A DNA stretch of 64,000 nucleotides from Bifidobacterium sp. (GTDB lineage: Bacteria; Actinomycetota; Actinomycetes; Actinomycetales; Bifidobacteriaceae). Below are positions 30,859-40,668 of this stretch, piece after piece. The notes beneath the pieces are model-generated. The model saw only the letters and a program-made list of their open reading frames with translations, was not told the origin of the DNA and searched no databases. The first letter of the stretch is position 1, and every line of letters starts with the position of its first letter. The stretch is taken from the NCBI GenBank assembly GCA_022649135.1, contig JALCNP010000004.1, positions 1 to 64,000 on the forward strand, written 5' to 3'. Both the position numbers and the translations under genes were made by a program.

Positions 30859-31789
30859 CGGTGGCCGGCGTGGCGTCGAACCGGTGTGTCGGTGGCACGG
30901 GACAATGACATACGACGACTTTGCGAGGAGAACAATGGGCGCACCTGACGACGTGAATCTCGAAGTGCTGTCCACCCTGATCGCGGTTTTCGAAACGGGT
31001 CAGTTCACCGCGGCGGCCGCGGAACTGCGAATCTCCCAGCCCACCGTCTCCAAAAGGATAGCGACGCTTGAGCACATGATGGGCGTCCCCCTTTTCACTC
31101 GCCACGTGGCGGGGGATGTGGTGGCGACCCATGCGGGACGTCAGGTCTACGATGCCGCCGTGTCGATATGCGCGACATGGTCGGATCTCATGTCCACGGC
31201 ATCGCGGGGGCTGCTCACGCCAACCTCGTTCACGCTTCTGCTTTCCCATACGGCTTCGAGCACGTTGCTGCCGGGCATCGTCGAGGGGCTTCAGCCCGAA
31301 TTCCCCTCCATGGACTTCCGCGTCAGGACGATGAACTCCGACAGCATCGCGCAGGCGATCATCGGCAAGCAGGCGCAGATGGGCATCGTCGAGAAGACGA
31401 TAGACACCGATTCGGTCGATCTGACGGCATTGCGTGAGGATCGGCTGACGCTCGCGGGGTGCCTGGATCTTGAATACGCACGCGACACCGTGTGGCTCGT
31501 CCGCGAACCCGGATCGGGAGTGCGGTACTACACCGACCTGTTCCTGAGAATATCCGGTCTGCATCCACGTGCCACGATCGAGCTTGACAGCAACGAAAAG
31601 ATCTGCGCGGTGCTCGCCGAGGGAATCGGCTGCAGCGTAATCTCCCAGGATTCGGTGCCCCCGGGGGTTCCCACCAGCGGGCTCGGCAGTGAATTCGTTC
31701 GCCATTTCTATGCCTTGACGCCCAAAACCGGCTTGAACTCCACGCAGAAGCTGCTGTCCCGCACCATCATGGGGTTGCTCCGGCGATAG
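30845..31789 (+). CDS. LysR-family transcriptional regulator (start may be internal, ~30905-30935)
   Basis: LEVLSTLIAVFETGQFTAAAAELRISQPTVSKRIATLEHMMGVPLFTR. Confidence 0.9.
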   Translation: MARINGGRRGVEPVCRWHGTMTYDDFARRTMGAPDDVNLEVLSTLIAVFETGQFTAAAAELRISQPTVSKRIATLEHMMGVPLFTRHVAGDVVATHAGRQVYDAAVSICATWSDLMSTASRGLLTPTSFTLLLSHTASSTLLPGIVEGLQPEFPSMDFRVRTMNSDSIAQAIIGKQAQMGIVEKTIDTDSVDLTALREDRLTLAGCLDLEYARDTVWLVREPGSGVRYYTDLFLRISGLHPRATIELDSNEKICAVLAEGIGCSVISQDSVPPGVPTSGLGSEFVRHFYALTPKTGLNSTQKLLSRTIMGLLRR

Positions 31790-31809
31790 TGTTCCCGCTT
31801 CGCGGGCAG

Positions 31810-31831
31810 ATGTCCTCCATATGGAGGACAT
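31810..31831. promoter_or_regulatory. Perfect 22-bp palindrome ATGTCCTCCATATGGAGGACAT
   Basis: Read directly; lies between the LysR stop and the DHA2 exporter start. Confidence 0.8.
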
Positions 31832-31934
31832 GGCGGTGACCGGTTGGATGGCCCGGTTCCACCTCGAATGACCCTAGGGTGAATAGCGTTATCGCGGTAT
31901 GGTCAGGTACCGCCCCCTGAAGGAAGGTTCTTTC

Positions 31935-33608
31935 ATGCTTTCAACTGCAACGGCTGCCGCAGCCGCCGATGGCGCCGTCACGGCCAAGGCGAGCGGGAAA
32001 AGCTCCCGGGTCATTCTGATCGGGCTTATCGTGGCGGTGTCGATGAGTTCCATCGATCAGACCATCGTCTCGTTGTCCTCCCAGGCCATTCAATCGGGAC
32101 TGGGATTGACGGCGAGCGGGGTCGAATGGGTGGTCAATGCCTATCTGCTCGCTGCCGCGGCGGCGTTCCCCCTGGCGGGTCGGTTGTCCGACATGGTCGG
32201 ATACAAGCGTCTCATGCTTCTGGGCGTGGTCGTTTTCGGTGCGGGAAGCCTGCTGTGCGGCCTCGCCCCCGCAGGCTCCCAGGCCTTCGTGTGGATGGTG
32301 GCATCCCGCGTCGTTCAGGGACTTGGCCTCGCCCTCATGTTCCCCTCGGCGATCGGCATCGTGTTCAGCTACTCCCCCGTAAACCGTCGGGCAAGCTCGA
32401 TGGCCACCTTCTTCGCCATCACCGGCGCCATGACCGCCGTCGGCCCCATTGCCGGATCGTACTTCATCAAGCTCTCATGGCGTTATGTGTTCTTCATCAA
32501 TCTTCCCCTGGCGGTGGCGGCTGTTGTGCTTGTCGCACTGCTCGTTCCCGCCGACAGGCATGCGGACTTCCTCCAGACGCTGCGCCGCCTCGACTGGCCA
32601 GGTGCCGTCATGGCGGCCGCCGCAATGGTGGCCCTGATCGTGCCGCTGCAGCAGGGCAATGCGGTCGGGTGGTCGGATCCCCGAATCATCGGCAGCCTGG
32701 TGGCGAGCGTTGCGTTGTTCGCGGTTTTTGCCCTTATCGAGATTCGTGTGGACAATCCCATCCTCAATGTGCGCGTGTTTTCGAATCTGCGTTTTTCCCT
32801 GTCGTCGCTGGCGAATCTCGTCGCTTCCATCTCCTTCATCCCGATCATGTATTTTCTCAGTGTCTATGGGCAGCTGGGCCTTGCGCAGAGCGTCTCCGAC
32901 ACCAGTTTGATGTTTCTTTACTTCTTCCTCGGATTCCTGGTCGCCTCCAAGTTCGGGGCGGCACTGTTCTCCAAGCGAGGCATCCGGAGTGTGCTGGTGG
33001 TCGCCGGAATCGTCACGGTTCTGGGCTTCGCGTGGCTGTCGCGCAGCGTCGGCGGCCCTGACGTCCTGCATGGGCTGGGTCTTGATGGAAGTCTCGGCGC
33101 GGTTCTCGGCGGAACGAGCCCCACGAGTGTCGGCTCGCTGTCTGCCGTGCTCATCGTCAGCGGAGCGGGCATCGGATTCATGTTCAGCCCCACGTCCACC
33201 GACATGGTCAACCGGGGTGTCGGTTCCTCCTACGGCGAGGTGACCGCGTTGACGCAGATGCTGAAGAACTTCGGAGGAGCCCTCGGCATGGCCGTATTCT
33301 CCAGCCTGTGCTCCACGGTGTTTGCGAATAGGGTCTTCACCGGGCTGCACTCATATGGCGTAACCCATCAGATGGCCAAGGATATCGCCGCCTCGGTGGG
33401 TTCGGGAAGCCGCTCGGGCGCATCGACGCATATGACCGCGATTCCGGCAAGTGCACGGGCGTCGATTATGGCCACGGTGCGTGGAGCCTATTCCACGGCA
33501 GCGGGAACGGTGTTCCTGGCTATGGCGGCGGCAGGGGTCGTCTTCCTGGTTCTTGCGGTGATGTATCCACGGGAGAAGGCCATGCATGAAGAGTCAGATG
33601 CGGCGTGA
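31935..33608 (+). CDS. MFS transporter, DHA2 (EmrB/QacA) family drug exporter
   Basis: MSSIDQTIVSLSSQAIQSGLGLTASGVEWVVNAYLLAAAAAFPLAGRLSDMVGYKR; about 14 TMs. Confidence 0.9.
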   Translation: MLSTATAAAAADGAVTAKASGKSSRVILIGLIVAVSMSSIDQTIVSLSSQAIQSGLGLTASGVEWVVNAYLLAAAAAFPLAGRLSDMVGYKRLMLLGVVVFGAGSLLCGLAPAGSQAFVWMVASRVVQGLGLALMFPSAIGIVFSYSPVNRRASSMATFFAITGAMTAVGPIAGSYFIKLSWRYVFFINLPLAVAAVVLVALLVPADRHADFLQTLRRLDWPGAVMAAAAMVALIVPLQQGNAVGWSDPRIIGSLVASVALFAVFALIEIRVDNPILNVRVFSNLRFSLSSLANLVASISFIPIMYFLSVYGQLGLAQSVSDTSLMFLYFFLGFLVASKFGAALFSKRGIRSVLVVAGIVTVLGFAWLSRSVGGPDVLHGLGLDGSLGAVLGGTSPTSVGSLSAVLIVSGAGIGFMFSPTSTDMVNRGVGSSYGEVTALTQMLKNFGGALGMAVFSSLCSTVFANRVFTGLHSYGVTHQMAKDIAASVGSGSRSGASTHMTAIPASARASIMATVRGAYSTAAGTVFLAMAAAGVVFLVLAVMYPREKAMHEESDAA

Positions 33609-33672
33609 CCGGAATTCGTGGCATGGACGCTGATGCGGCGGGAGGTACGGTGACTGGCGGTAAGGTGGCAGT

Positions 33673-35097
33673 ATGAATGGATCCCTCGTCAATCGCGCTC
33701 GGGAATTCGCCCGTCACGGTCTTTCGCTCCGAGGGTGGTGGAACCTGTATGTCATCACCGCCACCCCCTTGCTGTGCGTGGTTCTGTTCGCTTTCTCCTC
33801 GGCGCCGATATACCGGCGTTTCGAGGTCGTCGCATTGATGACGGTGACGATGCTCGCATATTTTGCGCTTGCCTATATCCGGCACCGGGAACATGGCATC
33901 GCCCCCTACGAGTCCAAGGGCGGGCCATGGCCTTGGCTGTTCGCGGCCATGGTGCTGGCATGTCTATGGGCCGCCGCCGGCATCGACCTGAATTCCTTTT
34001 CCGCATCATTCATCATCGTTCCCGAGCTGTTCATCGTCTTCGACTATCTGCCCGCCTTGCTTACGGTGACCCTGCTGAATGCGGGCTTCGCCGTGGTCAG
34101 TATCCTGCGCAGCGTATCACCGGGAGCGGAAGATGTCAGAGCCGCCCTTTCCGAAGCGGCCATCTCGGTTTTCTTCAGCGCCATGATCGGGTGGGCGATC
34201 GATCGACTGGATGAAACGAACAAGCGCAATGCGCAACTGGTGGCCAGCCTTGAAAGGCAGCAGCGGACGATCCGGAAGATGAGCCGTCAGGAGGGGATCA
34301 ATGCAGAGCGTCAGCGCATGGCCGGGGAGCTGCATGACACGATCGCGCAATCCCTGGCGTCGATACTGGCACTTGGCAGAGCCGCGGTCGCTGAGATCGA
34401 GGGAGAGGAGCCCACGGCGGCCCTGCAGCATCTGGCCATGATCGTCGACGCCTCGCAGGAGGGCCTGGACGACACCCGGAGGCTTATCGCGAACATGGCC
34501 CCGTCTCGTCTGCAGTCCGACGGATTGCTCAGGACGGTGAACCACATCGTGCAGACCACGCGTGACGGCGCAGGACTCGATATCGATCTCGATTGCGACC
34601 GCGACCTTCCGATTCTGAATCAGCAGGCTCAGGTGGCGGTGGTGCGCATCGTCCAGGAGGCGCTGGTGAACGTGACGAGGCACGCGAAGGCGACCAGAGT
34701 GCGCATCGGGATTCATGCGGTGTCTCAGGAGGCGAATGACGGTAAAGGGAACGGTAACGAGGAGGGGAAGACCGCATGGATTCGGGTGAGCATCGGCGAC
34801 GATGGCCGCGGATTCGACACCGCTTCTTTGGATGACGCCGCGTTCGGCATCACCGGCCATGGCTACGGGTGCGTCGACATGCGGCGGAGGACCCGGCAGC
34901 TCGGGGGCGTCTTCGACATCACCTCGCAGCCGGGACAGGGTACAACGGTGACGGCATGCCTGCCCTATGACCATGTCGTGCTACAGCAGGACCCTGCCGG
35001 GACGCCGTTGACGACCGGACCGGGGAGGGAAGCCGGGATTGAGGGGAATCGGCACGGTGCAGACGCTGATGTAGATGCTATGGAGGAGGAACAATGA
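33673..35097 (+). CDS. Sensor histidine kinase (NarL-system type, HisKA_3)
   Basis: ERQRMAGELHDTIAQSLASILALGRAAVAEIEG; HATPase GDDGRGFD. Confidence 0.93.
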   Translation: MNGSLVNRAREFARHGLSLRGWWNLYVITATPLLCVVLFAFSSAPIYRRFEVVALMTVTMLAYFALAYIRHREHGIAPYESKGGPWPWLFAAMVLACLWAAAGIDLNSFSASFIIVPELFIVFDYLPALLTVTLLNAGFAVVSILRSVSPGAEDVRAALSEAAISVFFSAMIGWAIDRLDETNKRNAQLVASLERQQRTIRKMSRQEGINAERQRMAGELHDTIAQSLASILALGRAAVAEIEGEEPTAALQHLAMIVDASQEGLDDTRRLIANMAPSRLQSDGLLRTVNHIVQTTRDGAGLDIDLDCDRDLPILNQQAQVAVVRIVQEALVNVTRHAKATRVRIGIHAVSQEANDGKGNGNEEGKTAWIRVSIGDDGRGFDTASLDDAAFGITGHGYGCVDMRRRTRQLGGVFDITSQPGQGTTVTACLPYDHVVLQQDPAGTPLTTGPGREAGIEGNRHGADADVDAMEEEQ

Positions 35098-35714
35098 TCC
35101 GCATCGTCATCGCAGACGATCATCCATTGGTGCGTGAGGGCATCAGCAGCATGCTGGCCAGGCATGCCGACCTCGACATCGTCGGTGAGGCCTCCACCGG
35201 AAGCGAAGCGATCCGCGAGGTGGGCGCCGTCCGTCCGGATCTGCTTCTGCTTGACCTGCGCATGCCCGACATGAACGGTCCGGAGGTGACGCGCACGGTG
35301 CTCGGACGCTGGCCGGGAACCAAGGTGCTGATACTGACGACCTATGACACCGATTCGGACATTCTGCCCGCGATCGAGGCCGGAGCGCACGGCTATCTGC
35401 TCAAGGACGTCCAGCCGTCCGTTTTGGCCCAGGCGATTCGGGATACGGTCGCGGGGCAGACCGTCCTCGATCCGCAAGCCGCACAGGCTGTGGCCCGGCA
35501 GATCCAGCCCCACGCGGAGGCGGAGCTGTCCCGTCAGGAAAGAAGGGTTCTGCTGCTCGCCGCTGATGGGAAAACCAATCGACAGATAGCCAGAGCGATG
35601 TATATCAGCGAGACGACGGTGAAAACCTATTTCAACCGCATCTTCGTCAAACTTGGCGTGACGGACCGGACGTCCGCGGTCGCCGCCATGCTGCGCGAGG
35701 GTGACTGGTCCTGA
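35094..35714 (+). CDS. LuxR/NarL-family response regulator
   Basis: IRIVIADDHPLVREGISSML; C-terminal LAADGKTNRQIARAMYISETTVKTYFNRIFVKLGV. Confidence 0.95.
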   Translation: MIRIVIADDHPLVREGISSMLARHADLDIVGEASTGSEAIREVGAVRPDLLLLDLRMPDMNGPEVTRTVLGRWPGTKVLILTTYDTDSDILPAIEAGAHGYLLKDVQPSVLAQAIRDTVAGQTVLDPQAAQAVARQIQPHAEAELSRQERRVLLLAADGKTNRQIARAMYISETTVKTYFNRIFVKLGVTDRTSAVAAMLREGDWS

Positions 35715-35734
35715 GCCCGCGGGACCGGGGTCCG

Positions 35735-36637
35735 TCACCCCCGCGTCGACTGCCCGTCTTCTGAGTGCCCCTGCGATGCGGGGGCTGGCATGAGGGTGTG
35801 CGTCGGCTCGGACGACCGCCTGAATTCCTTGGGTGGCAGACCGGTGTGCCGCCTGAATTGAGTGGAGAAGTAGTGCTCGTCCGCATAGTGCAGCCGTGCC
35901 GCGATGTCGCTGATCCGCATTCCCGTGTTGCGCAGCAGGGAGCACGCCAGCGCGATGCGCTGCGAAAGATAGTACCGGTAGGGTGTTTGCGCGTAGGCCC
36001 GCGTGAACGAGCGCGACAGCTGCGAGAGGGACATGCCGAGATCATGGGCGGCCTTGCCCAGGCGGATGTTGCCCTCCACATGCAGATCCAGGTATTCGCG
36101 TATGGCGGTGGCGTACGGCTGTTGGGCGGAGGGGGAGAATCGCTCGGGTATGGCGCTGAGCGTGCTGAGGATCTCATGAAGTGTCAGCGACAGGCGGCGC
36201 GAGAGGAACACGGGGTTCGATCTGTCGTTCTCGCAGGTCGACAGGAACGAGTCAAACAGCGGACGGACGTTGGCGTTGACGCCGCCGTTGCCGGGGAACA
36301 GCAATGTTCCCTCCAATGCGTATTCGCGGTAGAGGCAGTCGCACAGCGTTCCATTGACGTTCATCCAGATTTTACGGTATGGGTTCGAAGGCATCGCGCG
36401 GTAGTCATGGCGGACCCCGGGGGGAAGCAGGTAGACGTCCCCGGCGCGGGGAAAGAAGTGCTGGCCCGCGCAGCGGACCTCGCCCATGCCGGCGAGCACG
36501 TATTCGATGCAGTACAGATCGGAGTGCTCGCGCGTGATGCGGTAGGAACGGTCGGGATAGGTGATGCCGGCCATGAGGACCTGGAAGCGGTCCTCATGGG
36601 GAAGCTGGCCGGGAACAAAGCTAACGATATGCTCCAT
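35735..36637 (-). CDS. AraC-family transcriptional regulator
   Basis: C-terminal double HTH ...RISDIAARLHYADEHYFSTQFRRHTGLPPKEFRR; cupin-like N-terminus. Confidence 0.93.
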   Translation of the reverse strand: MEHIVSFVPGQLPHEDRFQVLMAGITYPDRSYRITREHSDLYCIEYVLAGMGEVRCAGQHFFPRAGDVYLLPPGVRHDYRAMPSNPYRKIWMNVNGTLCDCLYREYALEGTLLFPGNGGVNANVRPLFDSFLSTCENDRSNPVFLSRRLSLTLHEILSTLSAIPERFSPSAQQPYATAIREYLDLHVEGNIRLGKAAHDLGMSLSQLSRSFTRAYAQTPYRYYLSQRIALACSLLRNTGMRISDIAARLHYADEHYFSTQFRRHTGLPPKEFRRSSEPTHTLMPAPASQGHSEDGQSTRG

Positions 36638-36828
36638 AAGACACGATTCCTCACTTTTTTGACTTGATTTTTAATCATTTCACCTATTTTTGCACCGATA
36701 ACTCAAGTATAAAGAATCATAGCCGTCATACGAGCGGTGACGCATCAGCCGCAAGCACTACGACAACGATGCGGGAACGCCGCCGGAGGATCGAAGAGGC
36801 GGCGATATCGCGCCCGAAGGAGAGCACT

Positions 36829-38661
36829 ATGCCCAGTAATGCCATGCCCAGTAGCACCATGTCTGCTGACGCCGTGCCCGGCAGCGTCATGCCGAGCGGA
36901 CCCGCACCCGGCAACCCCCCGTCCGGGGGCATTCCACGCCCCGAACACCCGAATCCCCAGTTCAGGCGCTCGACGTGGCGCAACCTCAACGGACCGTGGG
37001 AATTCGATCTGGATCTTTCCGTCAGCGGCACCGATCGACGGTGGTTCGAGAAGCACTCTTTCACCCGCACGATCACCGTGCCCTTCTGTCCGGAAAGCGC
37101 GCTGAGCACCATAGGGTTCACCGATTTCATACCCTGCTGCTGGTATCGCAGATCCTTCGACCTGAGCGACGAGGACAGGGCGGGGGATGTCATCGTCCAT
37201 TTCGGCGCGGTCGACTATGAGGCCCACGTGTACGTCAACGGCGTGCACGCAGGCGCGCACAAGGGAGGCTACACGCCGTTCAGCATCGACATTTCGGCAC
37301 TTGTCCATTCCGGGACGAACGAGATCGTCGTCAGCGCGACCGACGACACCCGCGGCCGCATGCAGCCCACCGGCAAACAGTGCGACCGGTATGACTCCTA
37401 CTCCTGCCTCTATACCCGCACCACAGGAATATGGCAGACCGTATGGCTCGAGTTTGTTCCGCAGGTGCGCATCGACCGGGTGCGCTACCGTACGGACATC
37501 CACGATGCGACGGTCAGCATGGAGGCGCAGCTGCAGGGAAGCGGCACGCTGAAGGTGTCCGCCTCGTTTAAGGGATCGCCCTGCGGCGAGGCCAGCGTCC
37601 ATAGCGACGGCGGACTGACCATGCTCACCCTGCCGCTTTGCGAGACCCACCTGTGGCAGCCCGGAGAGGGGAACATATACGACCTCACGCTCACATTCGG
37701 GCCCGACGTGGTCCACAGCTATGTGGGACTGCGGCAGATACGGCTGGACGGCTACCGTTTCCTCATCAACGGACGATCCGTGTTCCAGCGTCTGGTCCTC
37801 GACCAGGGGTTCTACCCCGAGGGGATATACACCGCACCCAGCGCGGCGGATATGGAGCGGGACATCCTTCTCTCGCAGGCTGCCGGCTTCAACGGCGCCC
37901 GACTGCATGAAAAGGCATTCGAGCCCCTGTACCTCTACTACTGCGACATCCACGGCTATCTCGCATGGGGTGAAATGGCCACGTGGGGGTTCGACATCAG
38001 CCAGCCCACCGGCTACGAGATCTTCATTCCCGAATGGATGGAGGCGATCCAACGCGATGTGAACCATCCGGCCATCATCGGATGGTGTCCGTTCAACGAG
38101 ACCTGGGACTTCGAAGGCCGACGGCAGCTGGACGGCCTGCTGCGCATGGCCTATCGCCTCACCAAGGCCTACGATCCGGAACGCCCCTGCATCGACACCA
38201 GCGGACACTACCATGTGGAGACCGACATCTATGACCTGCATGACTACGAACAGAGCGTCGAGAACTTTGCCGGACGCTACGAGGCATGGGGAAGGGGCGA
38301 CGCCCCGACACCCGAACTCTATCCCGACCGTCAGCGCTGCACCGGCGTCAAGCCGTTCTTCATCAGCGAATACGGCGGGATCAAGTGGGACCCCACCCGC
38401 ACCCAATCTTCGGATTCATGGGGTTATGGGCAGCAGGCGAACAGCGAGAAGGAATTCGTCGAACGCTACCGGGGACTGACCGAGGCGCTGCTGGGCAATC
38501 CGAGGATGTTCGGCTTCTGCTACACGCAGCTGTACGACGTCGAACAGGAGCAGAACGGGATCTACGACTACCATCGCAGACCCAAGGTCGACATCGAGGA
38601 AATACGACGAATCAATACGGCGATCGCCGCCATAGAGAGGGACGACGCCTCGGCCGCCTGA
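36829..38661 (+). CDS. Glycoside hydrolase family 2 protein (beta-galactosidase/glucuronidase-like)
   Basis: WRNLNGPWEFDLDLS...GVDY/ARVYVNG-like AVDYEAHVYVNGVHAG; VRRDVNHPAIIGWCPFNETWD acid/base region; FFISEYGGIKWDP. Confidence 0.9.
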   Translation: MPSNAMPSSTMSADAVPGSVMPSGPAPGNPPSGGIPRPEHPNPQFRRSTWRNLNGPWEFDLDLSVSGTDRRWFEKHSFTRTITVPFCPESALSTIGFTDFIPCCWYRRSFDLSDEDRAGDVIVHFGAVDYEAHVYVNGVHAGAHKGGYTPFSIDISALVHSGTNEIVVSATDDTRGRMQPTGKQCDRYDSYSCLYTRTTGIWQTVWLEFVPQVRIDRVRYRTDIHDATVSMEAQLQGSGTLKVSASFKGSPCGEASVHSDGGLTMLTLPLCETHLWQPGEGNIYDLTLTFGPDVVHSYVGLRQIRLDGYRFLINGRSVFQRLVLDQGFYPEGIYTAPSAADMERDILLSQAAGFNGARLHEKAFEPLYLYYCDIHGYLAWGEMATWGFDISQPTGYEIFIPEWMEAIQRDVNHPAIIGWCPFNETWDFEGRRQLDGLLRMAYRLTKAYDPERPCIDTSGHYHVETDIYDLHDYEQSVENFAGRYEAWGRGDAPTPELYPDRQRCTGVKPFFISEYGGIKWDPTRTQSSDSWGYGQQANSEKEFVERYRGLTEALLGNPRMFGFCYTQLYDVEQEQNGIYDYHRRPKVDIEEIRRINTAIAAIERDDASAA

Positions 38662-38712
38662 GCAGAACCGCCTCCCCAGCGGCGGCAGAACGATGGGTGC
38701 TGCAGCCGCCGG

Positions 38713-38742
38713 GGAGTGCACGGCGCAGGAGTGCACGGCGCC
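38713..38742. repeat. 15-bp tandem duplication GGAGTGCACGGCGC(A/C) x2
   Basis: Read directly downstream of the GH2 gene. Confidence 0.8.
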
Positions 38743-38841
38743 GGGCCGGATAACGTCGGACCGCACAATGGCGCATTACGAGCAGGATCACACAATGCTG
38801 TATCGCAGTGCCGAATCACACCAGAGAAGACAGGAGACATC

Positions 38842-39678
38842 ATGCATATCGGAATAGGCACAACCTTGCCCCACAACACCCCCGGGAAGTGGGCCGCGAC
38901 CCTGCAGTCATGGGGGTGCACCGCCGCCGTGTGCCCGATAGACCATACGGCACCGGCGGATCTGCGCAAGGACTATCTCGACGCCGCGTCGGCGGCAGGA
39001 CTGAGCATCACCGAGGTCGGGGTATGGAAGAACGTCATGTCGCCCGACGAGGACCACAGGCGCAAGGCCATCGAATACGCCGAGGCGCAGCTTGCGCTCG
39101 CCGATGAGATCGGCGCCCGCTGCTGCGTCAACATCGCCGGGAACGCCGGTCCAGGAGGATGGGACCAATACTCCCCGCAGAACTACAGCGGGGAGGCATA
39201 CGAGAGGATTGTGGACACCACCCGTGAGATCATCGATGCGGTGCGACCCGTGCGGACCCGTTACGCACTCGAATGCATGCCATGGATGCTTCCCGATTCG
39301 CCGGAAAGCTATCTGAAGCTTCTCAAGGATGTCGACAGGGACCATATGGGGGTTCATCTGGACTATACGAATATGATCAACGGCATGGGACGCTGGAGGA
39401 CGATGCGCAGCTTCATCGATTCCTGTTTCAGCATCTTGGGCGGGCGCATTCTCAGCATCCATGCCAAGGATGTAAGGCTCATGCCCGGGCTCCCGACCTC
39501 CATCGTGGAGACCGAGCCGGGAACCGGAGCCGTCGACTACGCACAGGTGCTTTCCCTGGCGGCCCGGTTCGCCCCCCGGGCGAGCGTGTTCACCGAGCAT
39601 CTTGACACGCCGAGGCAGTATCGCGATGCCGTTGCCTACCTGCTTGACACTGCCGGGCGCGTGGGGGCCGCGCGGTAA
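38842..39678 (+). CDS. Sugar phosphate isomerase/epimerase (xylose isomerase-like TIM barrel)
   Basis: MHIGIGTTLPHNTPGKWAATLQSWGCTAAVCPID...; GVHLDYTNMINGMGRW...ILSIHAKDVRL; AGGAG upstream of ATG 38842. Confidence 0.88.
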   Translation: MHIGIGTTLPHNTPGKWAATLQSWGCTAAVCPIDHTAPADLRKDYLDAASAAGLSITEVGVWKNVMSPDEDHRRKAIEYAEAQLALADEIGARCCVNIAGNAGPGGWDQYSPQNYSGEAYERIVDTTREIIDAVRPVRTRYALECMPWMLPDSPESYLKLLKDVDRDHMGVHLDYTNMINGMGRWRTMRSFIDSCFSILGGRILSIHAKDVRLMPGLPTSIVETEPGTGAVDYAQVLSLAARFAPRASVFTEHLDTPRQYRDAVAYLLDTAGRVGAAR

Positions 39679-39786
39679 ATGGAGGTGCGGAGGCGGCTGC
39701 GAGGGAGAGGGACGCGGAGTACGGTGACGCGGGAAATGCGTCGCGTGGGGAGGACGGACCATCCGGTGCCGTTCCCGGCCTCTGCG

Positions 39787-40647
39787 TCACGCGTCCTGGG
39801 CGGCCGCGAACGTTTGCGCAAGCAGATTCTGCGTCTCGTCGGGGTGCAGGCGGGCGACACCCATGAAAAGGACGTCCACGATTACCAGTTGCGCCATTCT
39901 GCTGGGCATGGCGGCATAACGGAATCGTGTCTCCTTCGACACGGTGGTGATGACGCAGTCCGCCTCCTTCGTGATGGGGGAGTCCCGATAATTCGTCACC
40001 ACCACGGTGAACGCCCCGCTGTCATGTGCCGTCCGCAGGGCCCGGATCGTTTCCTTCGTCTGCCCGGAATGGGAGAAGCCCACCGCCACGGCACCCCGGG
40101 GCAGGGCTGCGGCGCTCATCAGTGCGAGATGGGGGTCGGACCATGCGTTGATCTGATATCCGATCCTGCTGAGCTTCTGTTGCAGATCCTGGGCGGAGAG
40201 GCCGCTTGAGGCCTGCCCGTACGTGTCGATACGAGAGGCGCCGTCCAGGGCGGTGACCGCCGTCTCAACGGCCCGGTAATCGAGCATGTTGATGGTGTCT
40301 TCGATGGTCTGGGCCTCTTCGAACGCCAGTTTCCGGTAGACGGATGTGGCCGAATCCGTCAGGTCGATGTCTCCGTTGGACACACCGAAATTGATTCGTT
40401 TTCCCTGATCCGATACGGCGGCCACCGTCAGAGCCTGGCGGAACCCCCGATATCCGTCAAAGCCGGCCTTTTTGCACAGGCGGATCACCGTGGCCAATGA
40501 GGTTCCACAGTCATTCGCAAGTTCGTTGATGGTGAGCTTGCAGGCCTGCAGCGGCTGTTCGAGCACGCGGTTCGCGACCCGGGTTTCGCTGGGGCGCAAA
40601 GTGGGCAGCAGCTGCTTGAGACGCATAAGAAGATCCTCCGCCATCAC
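39787..40647 (-). CDS. RpiR/MurR-family transcriptional regulator (SIS domain)
   Basis: LRPSETRVANRVLEQPLQACKLTINELANDCGTSLATVIRLCKKAGFDGYRGFRQAL; SIS domain GASRIDTYGQASSGLSAQDLQQKLSRIGY. Confidence 0.92.
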   Translation of the reverse strand: MMAEDLLMRLKQLLPTLRPSETRVANRVLEQPLQACKLTINELANDCGTSLATVIRLCKKAGFDGYRGFRQALTVAAVSDQGKRINFGVSNGDIDLTDSATSVYRKLAFEEAQTIEDTINMLDYRAVETAVTALDGASRIDTYGQASSGLSAQDLQQKLSRIGYQINAWSDPHLALMSAAALPRGAVAVGFSHSGQTKETIRALRTAHDSGAFTVVVTNYRDSPITKEADCVITTVSKETRFRYAAMPSRMAQLVIVDVLFMGVARLHPDETQNLLAQTFAAAQDA

Positions 40648-40668
40648 CGTCTCCCTTCCTCATCGTTG

